DNA from: Sulfurimonas sp.
GTDB lineage: Bacteria > Campylobacterota > Campylobacteria > Campylobacterales > Sulfurimonadaceae
Length of the DNA: 41,318 nt
Assembly: GCF_023229105.1 (NCBI RefSeq)
Contig: NZ_JALNZY010000012.1
Span: 1-41,318, forward strand
Direction of reading: 5' to 3'
Shown: positions 33,107-40,967 of the stretch, in pieces
How positions within the stretch are numbered: position 1 is the first letter of the stretch
Layout: each line of letters opens with the position of its first letter
Made by a program: the position numbers and the translations under genes
The notes under the pieces: model-generated
What the model was told of the DNA's origin: nothing
The model's database searches: none
What the model saw: the letters and a program-made list of their open reading frames with translations, nothing else

Positions 33107-34335
33107 AAAAGCATTCCATCCTTTTTACAATCAACATCATCTTCTTAATATCACTAGTTCTTATAAGTGCTAGTTTTGTGATGCTTTATGGTTTTAATAA
33201 GCAAAGAGAGAAGCGCTTTAACCATAAAAGAGATATGGAAATTTCAAAGATTTTTATGCATCAATATAGAGGAGATGGAGTTTCTGATGAGTTGATAGCG
33301 TATATGAAAAGTTTAGATTTTCTGGTTGTTTTAGATGCTAAGGAGATAGAAAATATACTCGCTTCAAAAGAGATAAAGAGCAGGGAACTTAAAGCAAATA
33401 AATTTTTTAAACTTCGATATTTAGAGCTAAATGAGAGACATTTTGTCTTGATACAAACACCAAATGAAAAAATTATATTGACAAGTCAGAGAATATCATC
33501 GGATGATAAAAATATTATTTTGATTGTTTACATTTTAATCCTTTTAATATTTATTTTTTTATATCTATCAATAGTAAATAAACTCAAGCCTTTAAAAATT
33601 TTAAAACAGAGTGCTAAGGAGTTTGGAGATGAGAATTTTGATGTAAACTTTTTGACATCAAACGAGGATGAGATATCTCAGCTTGCAAACGAGTTTCATA
33701 AAGCAGCCCAAAAATTAAAAAAACTAAAAGAGTCAAGAAATGTGTTTATTAGAAATATAATGCATGAGCTAAAAACGCCCATTACAAAAGGAAACTTTTT
33801 AACTCAGCTTCCTCAAACAGAAGAGAATATAGAGAGTATGCAGAAGGTTTTTTACAGACTAGAGTCTTTGATAAATGAGTTTGCATCTATAGAGGAGCTG
33901 ATTTCAACGAAAAAAGAGTTGGAAAAGAAGAGCTATTTTTTAGAAGATATTGTAGATAACGCTATAGATATTTTAATGTGTGAGGAGGATAAGGTAGTAA
34001 AAGCGTTTGATAATATTAAGATAGATGTTGATTTTACTCTCTTCTCGATTGCCGTTAAAAACCTGCTTGACAACGGGATAAAATACTCAAAAGATAAAAA
34101 GGTCATTGTTAAAACAGATGCAAGCAAGATAGTATTTGAAAATGTCGGACTAAAGCTCTCTTATGAGTTGCAGAACTATTTTGAGCCGTTTTTTAAAGGT
34201 AATAAATCAAATTTGCCTCAGAGTTTCGGGCTTGGACTCTATATTGTAAAACATATACTTGATGCACATTCATTAGAGTTAAAGTATGAAAATAAAGAGG
34301 GTGTAAATAGATTTATAATCGAATTGCCCTCTTAG
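33103..34335 (+). CDS. Sensor histidine kinase (CpxA/ArsS-like)
   Basis: The 410-residue kinase has membrane helices near residues 7-29 and 143-163 enclosing a periplasmic sensor part of about 110 residues, a HAMP-like linker (about 165-212), H-box FIRNIMHELKTPITKG (His221), an N-box (VKNLLDNGIKYS) and G2 (FGLGLYIVKHI). The G1 box is weakly conserved (VIVKTDASKIVFENVG), as in the ArsS-type kinases of Campylobacterota. It is encoded with an OmpR-type regulator and downstream of a Spy-like periplasmic protein, so it probably senses envelope, acid or metal stress; the signal cannot be read from sequence. Confidence 0.9.
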   Translation: MKKHSILFTINIIFLISLVLISASFVMLYGFNKQREKRFNHKRDMEISKIFMHQYRGDGVSDELIAYMKSLDFLVVLDAKEIENILASKEIKSRELKANKFFKLRYLELNERHFVLIQTPNEKIILTSQRISSDDKNIILIVYILILLIFIFLYLSIVNKLKPLKILKQSAKEFGDENFDVNFLTSNEDEISQLANEFHKAAQKLKKLKESRNVFIRNIMHELKTPITKGNFLTQLPQTEENIESMQKVFYRLESLINEFASIEELISTKKELEKKSYFLEDIVDNAIDILMCEEDKVVKAFDNIKIDVDFTLFSIAVKNLLDNGIKYSKDKKVIVKTDASKIVFENVGLKLSYELQNYFEPFFKGNKSNLPQSFGLGLYIVKHILDAHSLELKYENKEGVNRFIIELPS

Positions 34336-34372
34336 TTAATTTGTTATTGCGAAAGTTTAAATCAACTTTGGG

Positions 34373-34378
34373 TAAAAT
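34373..34378 (+). promoter_or_regulatory. Predicted -10 box for the prenyltransferase-ftsW-murG run
   Basis: TAAAAT, about 28 bases before the TTG start, with AAGG as the ribosome binding site. The -35 is not evident. Confidence 0.4.
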
Positions 34379-34405
34379 CAAACAAAAATAATTTTAAGGT
34401 TTAAT

Positions 34406-35266
34406 TTGCAAAGATATATAGGTAAACTTAAAGATTTTAACGAACTCGTTATGTTTGAACACTCTATCTTTTCACTCCCTTTTATTTTCATAGCAATGAT
34501 AGTTGCAGCAGGTGGGTGGTTTGGATTTTGGCTACTTTTTTTGGGAGTATTTGCTGCTGTAAGTGCTAGAAATTTTGCTATGGGTCTTAATAGATTTGCA
34601 GACAGAGATATCGATGCTCTTAACCCTAGAACCGCCTCAAGACCTAATGTTGACGGACGTTTGGATGCTTCAAGTATTATGATTTTTACGGCGGTAAATG
34701 CTTTTGTATTTATAGCCGTTGCGTATATGATAAACTCGTTGGCATTTGCCCTTAGTTTTCCCATCCTCCTTGTTTTGGGGAGTTACTCCTACTTTAAGAG
34801 ATTTTCATCCTTGGCGCATGTCGTTTTAGGCATCTCGCTTGGACTAGCTCCTATTGCGGGCGTTGTAGCGGTAAGTGCAGAGATTACGCCGTGGTCGGTT
34901 ATGCTTAGTCTTGGTGTTATCTTCTGGGTTGCAGGTTTTGATCTGCTTTACTCCTTGCAGGATATGGAGTTTGACAAACAAAAAGGGCTTCACTCGATTC
35001 CCTCAAAGTACGGCTCGGATACAACACTGCTGCTCTCCTCCCTATTTCATATCTTAACTATAGTTTTTTGGGCTCTTTTTGTTTGGGTTGCTCAGCTAGG
35101 TACGTTTGCTTATACAGCGGTGTTTTTAAGTGCTGTTATGCTTGGGTACGAGCACTATCTTGTAAGAAAAGATTTTACAAAAATTGACCGTGCTTTTTTT
35201 ACGGTTAATGGTTATCTTGGGATTGTTTTTTTCATTTTAATTGTCTTAGATAAGGTTTTATTATGA
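34406..35266 (+). CDS. UbiA-family prenyltransferase, probably menaquinone (futalosine pathway) MqnP
   Basis: UbiA-type integral membrane enzymes attach a polyprenyl chain to an aromatic acceptor. The 286-residue protein has about eight helices and the two Asp-rich motifs: NRFADRDID (about 71-79, then NPRTASRP) and YSLQDMEFDKQKGLHSIP (about 186-203). Because Campylobacterota make menaquinone by the futalosine route, the most likely role is prenylation of 1,4-dihydroxy-6-naphthoate (MqnP) instead of 4-hydroxybenzoate. It starts at a TTG with AAGG in front. The end overlaps the next gene as ATGA. No other mqn genes are in the window. Confidence 0.88.
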   Translation: MQRYIGKLKDFNELVMFEHSIFSLPFIFIAMIVAAGGWFGFWLLFLGVFAAVSARNFAMGLNRFADRDIDALNPRTASRPNVDGRLDASSIMIFTAVNAFVFIAVAYMINSLAFALSFPILLVLGSYSYFKRFSSLAHVVLGISLGLAPIAGVVAVSAEITPWSVMLSLGVIFWVAGFDLLYSLQDMEFDKQKGLHSIPSKYGSDTTLLLSSLFHILTIVFWALFVWVAQLGTFAYTAVFLSAVMLGYEHYLVRKDFTKIDRAFFTVNGYLGIVFFILIVLDKVLL

Positions 35267-35784
35267 GTGTGAGATTAGTAAAAGCACCTATTGAGATATT
35301 TTTTAGTGAGGTGCAAAGAGATAAAGAAGCATATACAAGAGAGTATGAGCAGTTAAGCGAGAGTGATGATGATCCGATAAACCAATGGCTAAAACTTGCA
35401 CGTGCTAAAGGCGAAACAAGCGATACCGATCCAGTTTTGTTAAATCTCATGGTAGAGATATATAGAAAAATAGATTCTCTTGAGAAATTTTTAAAAAATG
35501 AGGAGCCAAAGAGAGTCTCTTTGGCACATGAAGCTGCTATAGAGTCAATCGGATTTGAACACTTTAAACTTAGCGAAGATATTTTGCAAGAGAGTGTAGA
35601 GTATTATGGGAGGATAGCTATGCCTATTCATCCAAAGAGAGATGTGGGTGTTTTTTTTATAGCACTTGATAAATCTTTAGTCAAAATAATAAAGATGCAT
35701 GAGCGTGATGAGAGAGAGTGGGGCGCATATCTTACTGCAAGAGAGAGAGTCCTTATTCGCGAATCAAAAGAGAGCAAGTCATGA
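35263..35784 (+). CDS. Uncharacterised small cytoplasmic protein
   Basis: I do not recognise this 173-residue protein. It has no signal peptide or membrane helix. The N-terminal half is acidic and probably helical (EVQRDKEAYTREYEQLSESDDD), and after a linker comes a predicted beta-rich part (about 95-155, EYYGRIAMPIHPKRDVGVFF) then a charged helix with ERDEREWGAYLTARERVLIR. The beta part followed by a helix is faintly like an atypical PilZ domain, but the RxxxR and D/NxSxxG motifs that bind c-di-GMP are absent. It lies between the prenyltransferase and a membrane-coiled-coil protein, with ATGA overlaps at both ends. Confidence 0.7.
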   Translation: MSVRLVKAPIEIFFSEVQRDKEAYTREYEQLSESDDDPINQWLKLARAKGETSDTDPVLLNLMVEIYRKIDSLEKFLKNEEPKRVSLAHEAAIESIGFEHFKLSEDILQESVEYYGRIAMPIHPKRDVGVFFIALDKSLVKIIKMHERDEREWGAYLTARERVLIRESKESKS

Positions 35785-36299
35785 ATCTAGAAGCCATAAA
35801 TGTAGAGTATTTAGTTGTTGCAATGGCGATTATGATTTTGTATCTTATCTATTATGTTTTTACGAAAGATTCTGAGTATAACAAAAATATCCGCTCCGTA
35901 GCAACAGTTGCAGAGGAGTTAAACAGAGAGATTTTCTACCTTAAAAAACAGTTGAGTGATACCCAGTCTAGTATCAAAAAAAATACAAATCGCATGAGTG
36001 ATGATGAGATTTATCAAGAAGTTGAGAGAACGGTTTATGATATGGTCAAGCCAATATCTCTTAGTTTAAAAAGACTCGAGGAGAGTATCCAGATGATAGA
36101 CGAGCAGGTAAGCTCAAGAATCTCTTCGCTTGAGAGCGGAGTCAAACAGATTTCTATTCCTGCTTCTATTCATGGAAATGATGATGAAAAAATTATCTCG
36201 CTTTATAAGCAGGGAATCACTCTAGAGACTATTTCAAAAGAGCTTCATATATCTAAAGCAGAAGTTGAGTTTGTTCTTAAAATCAACAAAATAAAGTAA
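35781..36299 (+). CDS. DUF2802-like membrane-anchored coiled-coil protein
   Basis: From the ATG at 35781 (overlapping the previous stop as ATGA) the product is 172 residues: one N-terminal membrane helix (about 9-27), a coiled coil (about 35-125) and a C-terminal helix-turn-helix-like module DEKIISLYKQGITLETISKELHIS (first 14 residues of the module shown by IISLYKQGITLETI) that resembles the DUF2802 family. Such proteins occur near flagellar, chemotaxis or cell-division genes, but their function is not established. It precedes ftsW by six bases. A role in division or envelope organisation is inference. Confidence 0.7.
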   Translation: MNLEAINVEYLVVAMAIMILYLIYYVFTKDSEYNKNIRSVATVAEELNREIFYLKKQLSDTQSSIKKNTNRMSDDEIYQEVERTVYDMVKPISLSLKRLEESIQMIDEQVSSRISSLESGVKQISIPASIHGNDDEKIISLYKQGITLETISKELHISKAEVEFVLKINKIK

Positions 36300-36305
36300 A
36301 TTTTT

Positions 36306-37469
36306 ATGGCAGATAGAAAACTCTTTACTCTCGTTTCGATACTTATTTGCATAAGTATTGTTCTTATATATACGCTCTCAGCTTATACAACGCTGCTCTT
36401 TGGTGTAAATGAGTTTCATTTTGCTTTGCGTCAGGCAACTTTTGGAATATTGAGCGTGTTTGTTATCTGGCTTTTGGCGCAAGGCGATCCGGATAAACTT
36501 TTAACCCCTATCGGTTTTACACTCTTTATAGGTTCCACCATACTGATGATAGCAATGCCTTTTTTGCCTGAGTATCTGGTCTCAGCAGTTGGAGGAGCAA
36601 AGAGGTGGATAAAAGTTTTTGGATTCTCACTTGCTCCCGTTGAGTTTTTTAAAATCGGATTTGTGTATTTTTTGGCATGGAGTTTCTCAAGGAAGCTGGG
36701 GCATCATGACGGCATGGGAGTAAAAGAGGAGTATATAAGGTTTGCTCCGTATGGAATAGTCTTTATAGGAGCCATGTTTATTATAGCTTTTGTGCAAAAC
36801 GATTTGGGGCAGGTTGTAGTTATCGGGCTTACGCTTTTATTTATGCTGATGTTTGCAGGAAGCAGTTTTAGATTTTTCTTGACGCTTCTTGTTGGAACAT
36901 TGATGTTTTTTATCTTTTTCATCGTAAGTGCAGAACATAGAATCTTGCGGATAAAATCTTGGTGGGCGCTTGCGCAAAATAGTGTTTTAGAGCTTTTTCC
37001 TGATGCTATAGCCGCACAACTGAGAGTTCCTACAGAAGTCGAACCATACCAGATAGGGCACTCGCTAAATGCCATACATAATGGAGGGTTATTTGGAGTA
37101 GGGATTGCAAACGGAACTTTTAAGCTCGGTTTTTTAAGTGAGGTTCACACCGATTTTGTTTTAGCAGGACTTGCCGAAGAGTTTGGGTTTGTCGGAGTTC
37201 TTAGTGTTGTTGTTATCTTTATGTGGATGCTTCAGAGAATTTTTAAGATAGCCAACCGTACAAAAGATAAAAGAGTTTATCTTTTTAGTTTGGGAGTGGG
37301 GCTTTTGCTCTCTTTTGCTTTCTTGGTAAATGCATACGGAATCAGCGGAATAACCCCCATTAAAGGAATCTCTGTTCCATTTTTAAGCTATGGAGGCTCC
37401 TCTATTTTGGCTGCATCTATCGGGGTTGGTATGGTTTTAATGGCATCTAAAAAAGCGAAGATGAAGTAA
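36306..37469 (+). CDS. ftsW: Cell division protein FtsW (SEDS peptidoglycan glycosyltransferase)
   Basis: FtsW polymerises lipid II at the septum with FtsI. The 387-residue protein has about ten helices. SEDS landmarks are GGAKRWIKVFGFSLAPVEFFKIG (residues about 97-120, the P-x-E-F/L-x-K motif), the QNDLG motif with its catalytic Asp (about 163-167), EPYQIGHSLNAIHNGGLFGVGI (about 248-270), HTDFVLAGLAEEFGFVG and the C-terminal PFLSYGGSS. It could be the elongation paralogue RodA, but the murG neighbour favours FtsW. Confidence 0.9.
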   Translation: MADRKLFTLVSILICISIVLIYTLSAYTTLLFGVNEFHFALRQATFGILSVFVIWLLAQGDPDKLLTPIGFTLFIGSTILMIAMPFLPEYLVSAVGGAKRWIKVFGFSLAPVEFFKIGFVYFLAWSFSRKLGHHDGMGVKEEYIRFAPYGIVFIGAMFIIAFVQNDLGQVVVIGLTLLFMLMFAGSSFRFFLTLLVGTLMFFIFFIVSAEHRILRIKSWWALAQNSVLELFPDAIAAQLRVPTEVEPYQIGHSLNAIHNGGLFGVGIANGTFKLGFLSEVHTDFVLAGLAEEFGFVGVLSVVVIFMWMLQRIFKIANRTKDKRVYLFSLGVGLLLSFAFLVNAYGISGITPIKGISVPFLSYGGSSILAASIGVGMVLMASKKAKMK

Positions 37470-37490
37470 TATGCACAGATTGGAAGATAG

Positions 37491-38513
37491 ATGAAGTTTT
37501 GTATAACAGGTGGCGGAACAGGTGGACACTTGATGATTGCCGAGGCTCTCGCAGAAGCTATAGCGCAAGAGGGACATGAGGCTATTTTCATAGGCTCGAT
37601 GAGCGGGCAAGATAGAAAATATTTTGAGTCGTACAGCACTTTTAGCCATGTCTATTTTTTAGAAACGATGGGCGTAGTAAATCAGAAGAGTTTTAAAAAA
37701 GTAAAAGCGCTCTGGTTGATTTTACAAGCCTTTTTCAAATCAAGAAAAATTTTAAAACAACACAAGATAGAGGCAGTTTATAGTGTAGGCGGTTTTTCGG
37801 CGGCTCCTGCATCATTTGCGGCTATAAGCAGTTTTATCCCTCTTTTCATACATGAACAAAATGCAGTTGAGGGAAGATTAAATTCACTCTTAAAACCATT
37901 TTCTAAAAGATTTATATCTGCTTACAGTGCAAACTCGCCTCTTAAAGGCTACCCCGTAAAAGAGGAATTTTTTAAGAGCGCTAGAGTGAGAGAGCAGGTC
38001 AAAACCATCATATTTTTAGGCGGCTCGCAAGGAGCAAAAGCTATCAATGATTTGGCACTAAGCATTGCCGTGGAGCTTCAAAATAGAGGTATAAAAATCA
38101 TCCATCAAGCAGGCGAGAGAGATTATGAGAGAGTAAAGCAAAAATATGATGCGCTAAATGTAGAGGCAGAACTTTACGCTTTTACAAAGGAGATGCCCTC
38201 TTTAATGTCAAAAGCAGATTTGGCAGTTAGCCGTTCTGGAGCTAGTACGCTTTGGGAGCTTTGTGCAAATGGTCTGCCAGCTCTTTTTATCCCATTTCCT
38301 CATGCAGCATCTGATCATCAATACCATAATGCGAAATTTATAGTCGATAAAGAGTTGGGTTGGTGCGAGAGAGAGAGCAAAAATCTAAGAGAGAAATTGC
38401 TGCTTCTTTTGGATGAAAATCTTCAAGACAAAAGCAGTGCTCTTTTGGGACACTCCAGTAAAGATGTCGCAAAAAAGATGATACAAGATGCTTACAAGGT
38501 AGTGCATGATTAG
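37491..38513 (+). CDS. murG: UDP-N-acetylglucosamine--lipid I N-acetylglucosaminyltransferase MurG
   Basis: MurG adds GlcNAc to lipid I to give lipid II on the inner face of the cytoplasmic membrane. The 340-residue protein begins with the G-loop TGGGTGGHL (5-13), has VGGFSAAPA, HEQNAVEGRLN (the HEQNxxxGxxN motif), FLGGSQGAKAIND (second G-loop) and SRSGASTLWELCANGLPALFIPFPHA (donor-binding site). It follows ftsW by 21 bases, so the flippase/polymerase substrate supply and septal synthesis are co-encoded. Its end overlaps dedA by eight bases. Confidence 0.96.
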   Translation: MKFCITGGGTGGHLMIAEALAEAIAQEGHEAIFIGSMSGQDRKYFESYSTFSHVYFLETMGVVNQKSFKKVKALWLILQAFFKSRKILKQHKIEAVYSVGGFSAAPASFAAISSFIPLFIHEQNAVEGRLNSLLKPFSKRFISAYSANSPLKGYPVKEEFFKSARVREQVKTIIFLGGSQGAKAINDLALSIAVELQNRGIKIIHQAGERDYERVKQKYDALNVEAELYAFTKEMPSLMSKADLAVSRSGASTLWELCANGLPALFIPFPHAASDHQYHNAKFIVDKELGWCERESKNLREKLLLLLDENLQDKSSALLGHSSKDVAKKMIQDAYKVVHD

Positions 38514-39108
38514 GGAACTAGCAGGAGATCTAGTTGACCTGATTTTTGAGTGGGGATATTTTGGAATATTTTTGCTTATGACAATAGAGAGCTCATTTAT
38601 ACCCTTTCCTAGCGAGATAGTTCTTGTTCCGGCGGGATATTTGGCATCAAAGGGAGATATGCAAATCGGTAAGATAATGCTAAGCGCACTCAGCGGTTCC
38701 ATGTTAGGTGCATTTATTAACTACTATTTAGCGCTTATGCTTGGCAGAAAAATTCTTCGCAAATATGGAAAATACTTTTTTATTAACGGGGATGCGCTGC
38801 AGAAGATGGATACCTATTTTGCCAAACATGGACATATTTCTACTTTTATAGGAAGACTTGTTCCGGGGATTCGTCAGCTTATATCCATCCCTGCGGGCTT
38901 AGCTCGCATGAATCTGGCGGTTTTTTCCACTTATACTGCTCTAGGGGCAGGTATTTGGGCTTTTATACTTGTGATGCTGGGTTATTTTATAGGTGAAAAT
39001 CAGGAACTTATCGACAGCTACTTAAAGCAGATAACAATAGTCACTCTTGTTATCCTGATTTTATTGGCTTCATGGTATATTTACTATCAAAAAACAAAGA
39101 GGATTTAG
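38506..39108 (+). CDS. DedA-family (VTT domain) membrane protein
   Basis: DedA proteins are implicated in recycling of undecaprenyl phosphate or phospholipids across the inner membrane. The 200-residue protein has the VTT landmarks: ESSFIPFPSEIVLVPAGYLA (about 28-47, with the conserved E and FPxE), GRKILRKYGKYF, and FIGRLVPGIRQLISIPAGLARM (the F-x-G-R-x-x-P-x-x-R motif, about 118-139). It has about five helices. Overlap with murG makes a lipid-carrier role for peptidoglycan attractive, as inference. Confidence 0.9.
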   Translation: MIRELAGDLVDLIFEWGYFGIFLLMTIESSFIPFPSEIVLVPAGYLASKGDMQIGKIMLSALSGSMLGAFINYYLALMLGRKILRKYGKYFFINGDALQKMDTYFAKHGHISTFIGRLVPGIRQLISIPAGLARMNLAVFSTYTALGAGIWAFILVMLGYFIGENQELIDSYLKQITIVTLVILILLASWYIYYQKTKRI

Positions 39109-39110
39109 TA

Positions 39111-39578
39111 ATGAGTAACAATCTAGGGTATATGTTTGAAGCAGGTTTTTTCGGGACTCGTGCTCCGCTGTTTATGGATTTTGTAACGCTTATCGTTTCA
39201 CTTTTACCGTTTCTTGTAGCTATTGCAAGCTCTTTTGCAAGAAATAAAAGATATGGCGCTCACTCATATCTTCAGGTTATGATATTTGCTTTTTCTGTTA
39301 TCGTCCTCTTATATTTTGAGTATGGCGTAAGAGTTAGTGGCGGATTTAACACCTTTATGCAAGGGAGTGAAGTCTCTTATGATTATGCTTTTGTGGTACT
39401 TGTTTTACATATCATTATCTCTGTTGTAACGGTAATTTTATGGGCGATTGCTATTTTTGGAGCTAAAAAACTGCTACAATTGGGTAAGCATAGAAAAATG
39501 GGTTTAATTACATTTGCAGGAGTGCTCCTTACTTCATTAACTGGGATTTGGGTCTATTTTTTAATGTTTGTATATTAA
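39111..39578 (+). CDS. DUF420-like four-helix membrane protein
   Basis: The 155-residue protein from the ATG at 39111 (AGAGGA ribosome binding site) has four helices: about 19-38, 50-66, 88-112 and 130-152. Conserved-looking histidines (AHS near residue 47, LHI near 100, KHR near 125) are placed at membrane edges as in the DUF420 family, members of which associate with heme-copper oxidase genes. An earlier in-frame start lies inside dedA and is rejected. It is followed by a b-type cytochrome, so a redox role is plausible but unproven. Confidence 0.7.
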   Translation: MSNNLGYMFEAGFFGTRAPLFMDFVTLIVSLLPFLVAIASSFARNKRYGAHSYLQVMIFAFSVIVLLYFEYGVRVSGGFNTFMQGSEVSYDYAFVVLVLHIIISVVTVILWAIAIFGAKKLLQLGKHRKMGLITFAGVLLTSLTGIWVYFLMFVY

Positions 39579-39588
39579 GGAGTTTAAG

Positions 39589-40170
39589 ATGAAATACACG
39601 GTTGGTTTTAGAATTTGGCACTGGTTAAACGCTATAGTTGTTCTTGGTTTACTAGGAACTGTATTTTTAAGAAAAACATTTCTTAGTTATAAAGCAAATG
39701 CTGAAATTTTACTCTCAAAACTTTCAGAAATTGGAGCTGATATAACCATTGATGAAGCAAAAACAATTGCAAAAGTGATTCGTGATGGTATGTGGGAGTG
39801 GCATATTATATTGGGCTACGCGTTAGCATTCTTGATACTTTATAGAAGCTATCTATTTTTTACAGATAGAAGTAAAGTTGAGAGTTTTAGCTCCTTGACT
39901 CCTCATAAAAAAGCTGTAAAGATATCATACTACGTGCTATATGCAACACTTCTTTTTATGGCAATAAGTGGTTTTTTTATCTATTTTTATCAAGAATTAG
40001 GTTTCAGCAAAGAGAGTGCAGATGTGATTAAAGATATACATGAGGCTGCTTTTAATATCATTATGATTTTTGTTGTGCTTCACATAGCAGGTGTTGTCTT
40101 TGCAGATATAAAAGAAGAGCATGGCATAATTTCTACCATGATAAACGGAAAAACAAAAGATAATTTTTAA
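39589..40170 (+). CDS. Cytochrome b561-type membrane protein (di-heme)
   Basis: The 193-residue protein has four membrane helices and four histidines in the usual places for two b-hemes: RIWHWLNA (His11), WEWHIILGYAL (His72), DIHEAAF (His151) and VVLHIAGV (His165). It belongs to the prokaryotic cytochrome b561/hydrogenase b-subunit superfamily and probably passes electrons between the quinone pool and a periplasmic partner. A loop of about 35 residues (32-66) between the first two helices is longer than in plain b561. AAGGAG precedes ATG 39589; an earlier frame start overlapping the previous gene is rejected. Confidence 0.88.
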   Translation: MKYTVGFRIWHWLNAIVVLGLLGTVFLRKTFLSYKANAEILLSKLSEIGADITIDEAKTIAKVIRDGMWEWHIILGYALAFLILYRSYLFFTDRSKVESFSSLTPHKKAVKISYYVLYATLLFMAISGFFIYFYQELGFSKESADVIKDIHEAAFNIIMIFVVLHIAGVVFADIKEEHGIISTMINGKTKDNF

Positions 40171-40187
40171 ATAAAGGAATATAAATT

Positions 40188-40661
40188 ATGATAAAAGTTC
40201 AGAGTATAGCGCCGGAGTTCTGTCTCCCAAATCAAGACGATATTGAGATATGTTTAAGAGATTTAAAGGGGAAATGGATAGTTTTGTATTTTTATCCAAA
40301 AGACAATACTCCGGGTTGTACGACAGAAGCATGTGACTTTAGCAACGCTGCGCCAGATTTTAGCGCTCTAAATGCAATTGTACTTGGAGTAAGTGCAGAT
40401 AGCACAAAAAAGCATCGCAACTTTATAGAAAAAAAAGATTTAATGATTACTCTTTTGAGTGATGAAGATACGTCGATGCTGCAAAAATACGGTGTTTGGC
40501 AGTTAAAGAAAAATTACGGCAAAGAGTATATGGGAATACTCCGCACTACTTTAATAATAGATCCAGATGGAGTCATAAGAGCTATTTGGGAAAAAGTAAA
40601 AGTAAAAGATCATGCAAAAGAGGTTAAGGAAAAATTAGAAAAACTTCAAGAAGCTGACTAA
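40188..40661 (+). CDS. bcp: Thioredoxin-dependent thiol peroxidase (Bcp/PrxQ type)
   Basis: Bcp reduces hydrogen peroxide and organic hydroperoxides at the expense of thioredoxin. The 157-residue protein has APEFCLPNQD, YFYPKDNTPGCTTEACDF with peroxidatic Cys44 and resolving Cys49 (atypical 2-Cys PrxQ spacing), VLGVSADS, and the conserved Arg in LRTTLIIDPDG. It follows the cytochrome gene by 17 bases with an AAAGGA ribosome binding site. Confidence 0.95.
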   Translation: MIKVQSIAPEFCLPNQDDIEICLRDLKGKWIVLYFYPKDNTPGCTTEACDFSNAAPDFSALNAIVLGVSADSTKKHRNFIEKKDLMITLLSDEDTSMLQKYGVWQLKKNYGKEYMGILRTTLIIDPDGVIRAIWEKVKVKDHAKEVKEKLEKLQEAD

Positions 40662-40967
40662 ATTTCGAAATCTTTTTTAAAATTACGAAAACTCAAACAT
40701 CTCGTCATTTCAAACCAGATATTAAACACTTTAATACAAATTAATAAATAAGTTTAATTATTAAAATTAAACTTAACACAAAATTAACACTTCACTGCTA
40801 CACTTTACACTTCAAAGTTCCTTGCCATGATTTTAGTTTGGCGACTACAAGGCTAAGGAATGGCGGCAAGCACCAAGATTATTTTATTATTACTTTCGTT
40901 AATTTAATCATAATATATATATTTTGGTGTTGTTTTATCAAAACATAAATTATACGAAAGAACCACT
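40662..40967. other. Gene-free region upstream of the TonB-dependent receptor
   Basis: These 306 bases are AT-rich (about 40680-40800), with no clean promoter for the receptor. From 40818 on they can form structured RNA (see the next entry). An AT-rich segment about 40890-40922 with runs of TA could bind a regulator; a Fur box was looked for and is not clear. A small palindrome, ATTTCGAAAT, lies just after bcp (near 40662). Confidence 0.55.
40818..40870 (+). promoter_or_regulatory. Structured leader candidate with competing pairings
   Basis: TTCCTTGCC (40818-40826) pairs with GGC-T-AAGGAA (40851-40860), nine pairs with one bulged T. Alternative partners for the same 5' strand are CAAGG (40848-40852) and GGCAAG (40865-40870). 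CACCAA (40871-40876) and TTGGTG (40924-40929) could close a second stem. The loop holds a nine-codon frame (ATG at 40827 to TAA 40854-40856, no ribosome binding site). It does not fit a riboswitch class I know. Confidence 0.45.

Noticed and set aside
40662..40672. ATTTCGAAAT palindrome followed by T residues as a bcp terminator
   Set aside because: The stem is self-complementary with no room for a loop and is too AT-rich to act as a reliable terminator.
40827..40856. Nine-codon leader peptide before the TonB receptor
   Set aside because: No ribosome binding site is in front of it and the codons show no regulatory run, so it is mentioned only as part of the hairpin loop and not called as a gene.
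40662..40967. Cobalamin riboswitch ahead of the TonB receptor
   Set aside because: No B12 box (GCCACTG type) or its paired conserved core could be found, although the leader looks structured.
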